DNA of 7,847 bases from assembly GCA_017853785.1 (NCBI GenBank), contig JAFMIX010000092.1, positions 1 to 7,847 of the forward strand. The letters run 5' to 3'. A program made the translations under genes and the position numbers. The notes under the pieces were generated by a model. It saw only the letters and a list, made by a program, of their open reading frames with translations, did no database searches and was not told the DNA's origin. Source of the stretch: Verrucomicrobiales bacterium. GTDB lineage: Bacteria > Verrucomicrobiota > Verrucomicrobiia > Limisphaerales > JAFMIX01. Below, piece by piece: positions 4,964 through 7,847 of the stretch. Position 1 is the stretch's first letter; each line of letters opens with the position of its first letter.

Positions 4964-7165
4964 TCACGCGGCAGCGGACGTGAAGACCAGGATGCTCAAC
5001 GGCGGCAGGGTGAAATTCGCCGAGTAAGGCTGGCTGTGGCGCGGTTGCTCGCTGGCGGTGACGCGGCCGAGGTTGCCCATGCCGCTGCCGCCGTAAATTT
5101 TCGCGTCGCTGTTCAACGCCTCGCGCCACTCACCCGCGCGCGGCAGACCAATGCGGTAATTGTGCCGCGGCACGGGCGTGAGGTTCAGGATGACGACCGC
5201 CTCGCCCGAACCCTGCGTGTCGCGGCGGAGGAAGGACAGGACGCTGTTGGCCGTGTCCGCGCAATCAATCCAAGCGAACCCGTGCGGGTCGAAATCCGAG
5301 CGCCAGAACGCGGGCTGGTCGCGGTAAAGCTGGTTCAGGTCGGTGACGAGCTTTTGCAAACCGGCGTGATACGGCCCGGCTTGAAGCAAATGCCAGTCAA
5401 GGCCCGCGTCGGCATTCCACTCGGCGCTCTGGCCGAATTCGCAGCCCATGAAAAGCAGTTGTTTGCCGGGGAAGAACCATTGGTAGCCGAGCAGCGTGCG
5501 GAGGTTGGCGAACTTCTGCCAGTCGTCGCCCGGCATCCGCTGGAGCAACGAACCCTTGCCGTGGACCACTTCATCGTGCGAAAGCGGCAGCACGAAATTC
5601 TCATTGTGATGATACAGCATCGCAAAGGTAAGATCGTTCTGGTGATGCTTGCGGTGGATGGGCTCGCGCTTGAAATAGCCGAGCGTGTCGTGCATCCAGC
5701 CCATGTTCCACTTGAACGAGAACCCAAGACCGCCAATCTCCGGCGGCCGGGTGACGAGCGGCCAGGCGGTGGATTCTTCGGCAAGCGTCATCACGCCGGG
5801 ATACAGCGTATGGGTGAGGTGGTTGAATTTTTTCAGGAACTCGATCGCCTCCAAATTTTCGCGTCCGCCGAATTTGTTGGGGATCCACTCCCCGGCCTTG
5901 CGCGAGTAATCGAGGTAGAGCATCGAAGCGACGGCGTCCACGCGGAGGCCGTCGATGTGAAACCGCTCACACCAGAACAACGCATTGGCGAGCAGGAAAT
6001 TCTCCACCTCGTGCCGGCCGAAGTTGAAGATGAGCGTGCCCCAGTCCTGATGCGCGCCCTTGCGTGGGTCTTCGTGCTCGTAAAGGGCGGTGCCGTCGAA
6101 CCGGGCGAGCGCCCAGGCATCGCGCGGAAAATGCGCCGGCACCCAGTCGAGAATCACCCCGATGCCGGCGGCGTGGAGTTCATTGACGAGAAACTGAAAA
6201 TCGTCCGGCGTGCCGTAGCGGCAGGTCGGCGCGTAAAAGCCCGTCACCTGATAACCCCACGAAGGATAATAAACGTGCTCCGCCACCGGCAGGAATTCGA
6301 CGTGCGTGAAACCAAGTTCGCGGACGTGCGCGATGAGCGGCGCGGCGAGTTCGCGGTAGCTGAAGGATTTGGCGGCGGATTTCTTTTTCCACGAACCGAG
6401 GTGAACCTCATAGATGCTCAACGGCGAGCGCAAAGCGTCCCGCTTCGCACGCTGCTCCAGCCACGCGGCATCGGTCCACTGGAACTGGCCGTGACTCCAG
6501 ACGATGCAGGCGTTCTTCGGCGCAGCCTCAAAGAAGAAGCCGTAGGGATCGGCCTTCAGGCTGATATGCCCGTTGGCATCCCGCAGTTCAAACTTGTAAT
6601 GCGCCCCCACGCCCACCCCCGGCACAAAAATCTCCCACACGCCCGAACCGCCGAGCGTCCGCATCATGTGGCAGCGGCCATCCCAGTTATTGAAGTCGCC
6701 GACGACGCTGATGCGGCAGGCATTCGGCGCCCAGACGGCGAAGCTGACGCCGGAGACGCCGTCGATGACGCGGAGTTGCGCGCCGAGTTTTTCGTAGATA
6801 CGCCGCTCGTCGCCCTTGCCGAACAGATACAGATCCGCGGCGCCCAGAGTCGGCAGGAAGGAATAGGCATCGCGCGTGCGGCGCACGCGGCCCTGCCGGT
6901 CGGTGATGACAAGATCGTAGGCGTAAATGTGTTTTGCGGCGGTGGTGCTGCCCTCGAACACCTCAGTGCCGGCAAGCCGCTTGAGTTTGAATGTCGGATT
7001 TTTTTCGCCGCGCGCGGGCTGGACCTCGACGCTCTCGGCATCGGGAACGATGGCGCGGGCGACGAGCCCAGAGCCGTCGCCCAGCGGGTGCATCCCGAGC
7101 AACTGGTGCGGGGTGGAATGCCTGACTTCGGCGAGGCGGTTGAGTTCTGGCTTGGTCAGAATCAT
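4964..7165 (-). CDS. glgB: 1,4-alpha-glucan branching enzyme (GH13)
   Basis: Cytoplasmic enzyme that cuts alpha-1,4-glucan chains and reattaches them in alpha-1,6 linkage to branch glycogen. The 733 residues match E. coli GlgB (728) in length and domain order: N-terminal beta domain (about 10-105), CBM48 (about 115-225; SFAVWAPNACRISVVGDFNNWD), GH13 barrel (about 250-615) and C-terminal beta domain (about 625-733). Catalytic and binding residues are all present: Y305 in WGYQVTGFYAPT, D340 and H345 in DWVPAHF, nucleophile D410 in GLRVDAVASM, acid/base E463 in TLAEEST, and H530/D531 in LSHDEVVHGKGS, each offset by +5 from E. coli numbering. The ATG at 7165 gives the normal N-terminus; no Shine-Dalgarno is present. 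It lies 60 bases after coaE on the same strand. No other glycogen gene is in view. The call is essentially certain. Confidence 0.98.
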   Translation of the reverse strand: MILTKPELNRLAEVRHSTPHQLLGMHPLGDGSGLVARAIVPDAESVEVQPARGEKNPTFKLKRLAGTEVFEGSTTAAKHIYAYDLVITDRQGRVRRTRDAYSFLPTLGAADLYLFGKGDERRIYEKLGAQLRVIDGVSGVSFAVWAPNACRISVVGDFNNWDGRCHMMRTLGGSGVWEIFVPGVGVGAHYKFELRDANGHISLKADPYGFFFEAAPKNACIVWSHGQFQWTDAAWLEQRAKRDALRSPLSIYEVHLGSWKKKSAAKSFSYRELAAPLIAHVRELGFTHVEFLPVAEHVYYPSWGYQVTGFYAPTCRYGTPDDFQFLVNELHAAGIGVILDWVPAHFPRDAWALARFDGTALYEHEDPRKGAHQDWGTLIFNFGRHEVENFLLANALFWCERFHIDGLRVDAVASMLYLDYSRKAGEWIPNKFGGRENLEAIEFLKKFNHLTHTLYPGVMTLAEESTAWPLVTRPPEIGGLGFSFKWNMGWMHDTLGYFKREPIHRKHHQNDLTFAMLYHHNENFVLPLSHDEVVHGKGSLLQRMPGDDWQKFANLRTLLGYQWFFPGKQLLFMGCEFGQSAEWNADAGLDWHLLQAGPYHAGLQKLVTDLNQLYRDQPAFWRSDFDPHGFAWIDCADTANSVLSFLRRDTQGSGEAVVILNLTPVPRHNYRIGLPRAGEWREALNSDAKIYGGSGMGNLGRVTASEQPRHSQPYSANFTLPPLSILVFTSAAA

Positions 7166-7225
7166 GACGGGGAAATCATGCCTGACCGGGAGTCAAATTG
7201 CGCTCATAAAATCAGCGGGGTGGTT

Positions 7226-7804
7226 TCAGACGATGACCCGCGACAATTGCGCCGCCACTTGGGCTGGTTCACCCTCGGTCCAAATGACGTATCTGGACAG
7301 CGCCATTTTCTTTTCCACCGGCCACTGGGCAGCCCGCCGCCGGGCGATTTCCTCGGCCGGCCATCCTCGGGCGCGCAGCCGCTCCCGCTGGGTCGCGGCG
7401 GAACAGGCGACACAGATGATGGAGTCGAAGCTGGATTCGGCGCCAGTCTCAAAGAGCAACGGGATGACCACGATGGCGGCGGGCTGGCCGGCGGTGCGCC
7501 AGGCGGCCACCTGGGCTTGCCAACGTTCACGAATGCGGGGGTGCAGGATGGCTTCCAGCTTTTGCCGGGCGGCGGGGTCGGCGAAGACGCGGCGGGCGAG
7601 TTCGTCCCGGCGCAGTTGCCCGGCGGCGGAAACGATGTCCCCGCCGAAAGCTTGCCGGATCTCCGCCAACGCGGGTTCGCCGGGCTGGACGAACTGGCGG
7701 GCGAGTTCATCCGTGTCCACCACGGGAAGGCCGCGCGCAGAAAGAAAATTGGCGGCGGTGGTTTTTCCCATCCCGATGCCGGCAGTTAGACCGTAGGTTT
7801 TCAC
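7226..7804 (-). CDS. coaE: Dephospho-CoA kinase
   Basis: Cytoplasmic P-loop kinase that phosphorylates the ribose 3'-hydroxyl of dephospho-CoA with ATP, the last step of coenzyme A synthesis. The 192 residues are close to the usual 200. Visible motifs are the Walker A loop AGIGMGKT (8-15), the acidic DTD (30-32) that follows the second strand, LHP (87-89), the core strand VVIPLLFE (112-119), and a basic lid around RERLRARG (140-147). The first loop residue is Ala instead of the common Gly, which the general P-loop pattern allows. The C-terminal YVIWTEG (172-178) replaces the usual D-x-V-I-x-N-x-G. The start is GTG at 7804, chosen because the strand leading into the P-loop begins directly after it; no in-frame ATG lies upstream in the window. 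It is the first complete gene of the minus-strand unit. Confidence 0.95.
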   Translation of the reverse strand: MKTYGLTAGIGMGKTTAANFLSARGLPVVDTDELARQFVQPGEPALAEIRQAFGGDIVSAAGQLRRDELARRVFADPAARQKLEAILHPRIRERWQAQVAAWRTAGQPAAIVVIPLLFETGAESSFDSIICVACSAATQRERLRARGWPAEEIARRRAAQWPVEKKMALSRYVIWTEGEPAQVAAQLSRVIV

Positions 7805-7818
7805 CGCTGAGCAATCCG

Positions 7819-7847
7819 CTAAGGCGCGAGCAGGGCGCGGAAGAACT
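7819..7847 (-). CDS. Possible 3' end of an upstream gene (last 8 codons and TAG)
   Basis: On the minus strand one frame reads FFRALLAP and then TAG (7821-7819), 14 bases before the coaE GTG. This could be the C-terminus of the gene that precedes coaE in the same unit, since a short gap is typical here. Eight residues are too few to identify a family, and the other two frames are open too, so the call rests on spacing alone. Confidence 0.25.

Noticed and set aside
4796..7789. A 997-residue open frame on the plus strand opposite glgB, coaE and the unknown gene
   Set aside because: It runs antisense to three genes, two of them with complete catalytic motifs, and crosses their spacers. The translation is rich in Arg, Ala, Val and Glu with no recognisable domain. 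Long stop-free antisense frames are expected from codon bias in GC-rich genes.
6927..7796. A 289-residue plus-strand open frame opposite coaE and the start of glgB
   Set aside because: Composition is Ser/Ala/Arg-rich with no domain, and both opposite genes are certain.

Overview
The window is GC-rich, densely coding chromosomal DNA with eight recognisable genes plus the possible tail of a ninth. No RNA gene, mobile element, CRISPR array or phage gene is visible. No stretch of more than 300 bases lacks a gene. The set is mostly housekeeping: single-chain glycyl-tRNA synthetase, DsbD-type thiol-disulfide transporter, RodZ-like protein, PgsA, PgpA, GlgB and CoaE. It suggests a free-living Gram-negative bacterium. 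The style (Ala/Pro-rich linkers, GTG starts, no Shine-Dalgarno motifs, protein flavour) resembles Verrucomicrobiota or a related PVC lineage, but this is an inference without a search.

Layout. Positions 1-740 (minus) carry the N-terminal half of glyQS, which runs off the left edge. A 165-base divergent spacer (741-905) separates it from dsbD (906-2759, plus). After 47 bases comes a short RodZ-like HTH/membrane protein (2807-3310, plus). That gene meets pgpA tail to tail, and the two share a TTAA that holds both stop codons. Everything from 3307 to the right edge is on the minus strand and probably forms one transcription unit, read right to left: (possible upstream gene) - coaE (7804-7226) - glgB (7165-4964) - a two-domain protein of unknown function (4905-4441) - pgsA (4418-3822) - pgpA (3825-3307). 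Spacers are 60, 58 and 22 bases, then a 4-base GTGA overlap.

How the genes work together. PgsA and PgpA catalyse consecutive steps of phosphatidylglycerol synthesis and are translationally linked. CoaE finishes coenzyme A, which feeds lipid synthesis. GlgB branches glycogen and sits here without glgA, glgC or glgP in view. DsbD carries reducing power across the inner membrane. The RodZ-like protein may link cytoplasm and envelope.

I see no convincing undescribed multi-gene system. The items most worth a second look are the unknown protein between glgB and pgsA, the RodZ-like protein without the usual periplasmic domain, the shared TTAA stop, and the lack of Shine-Dalgarno sites before all eight starts.
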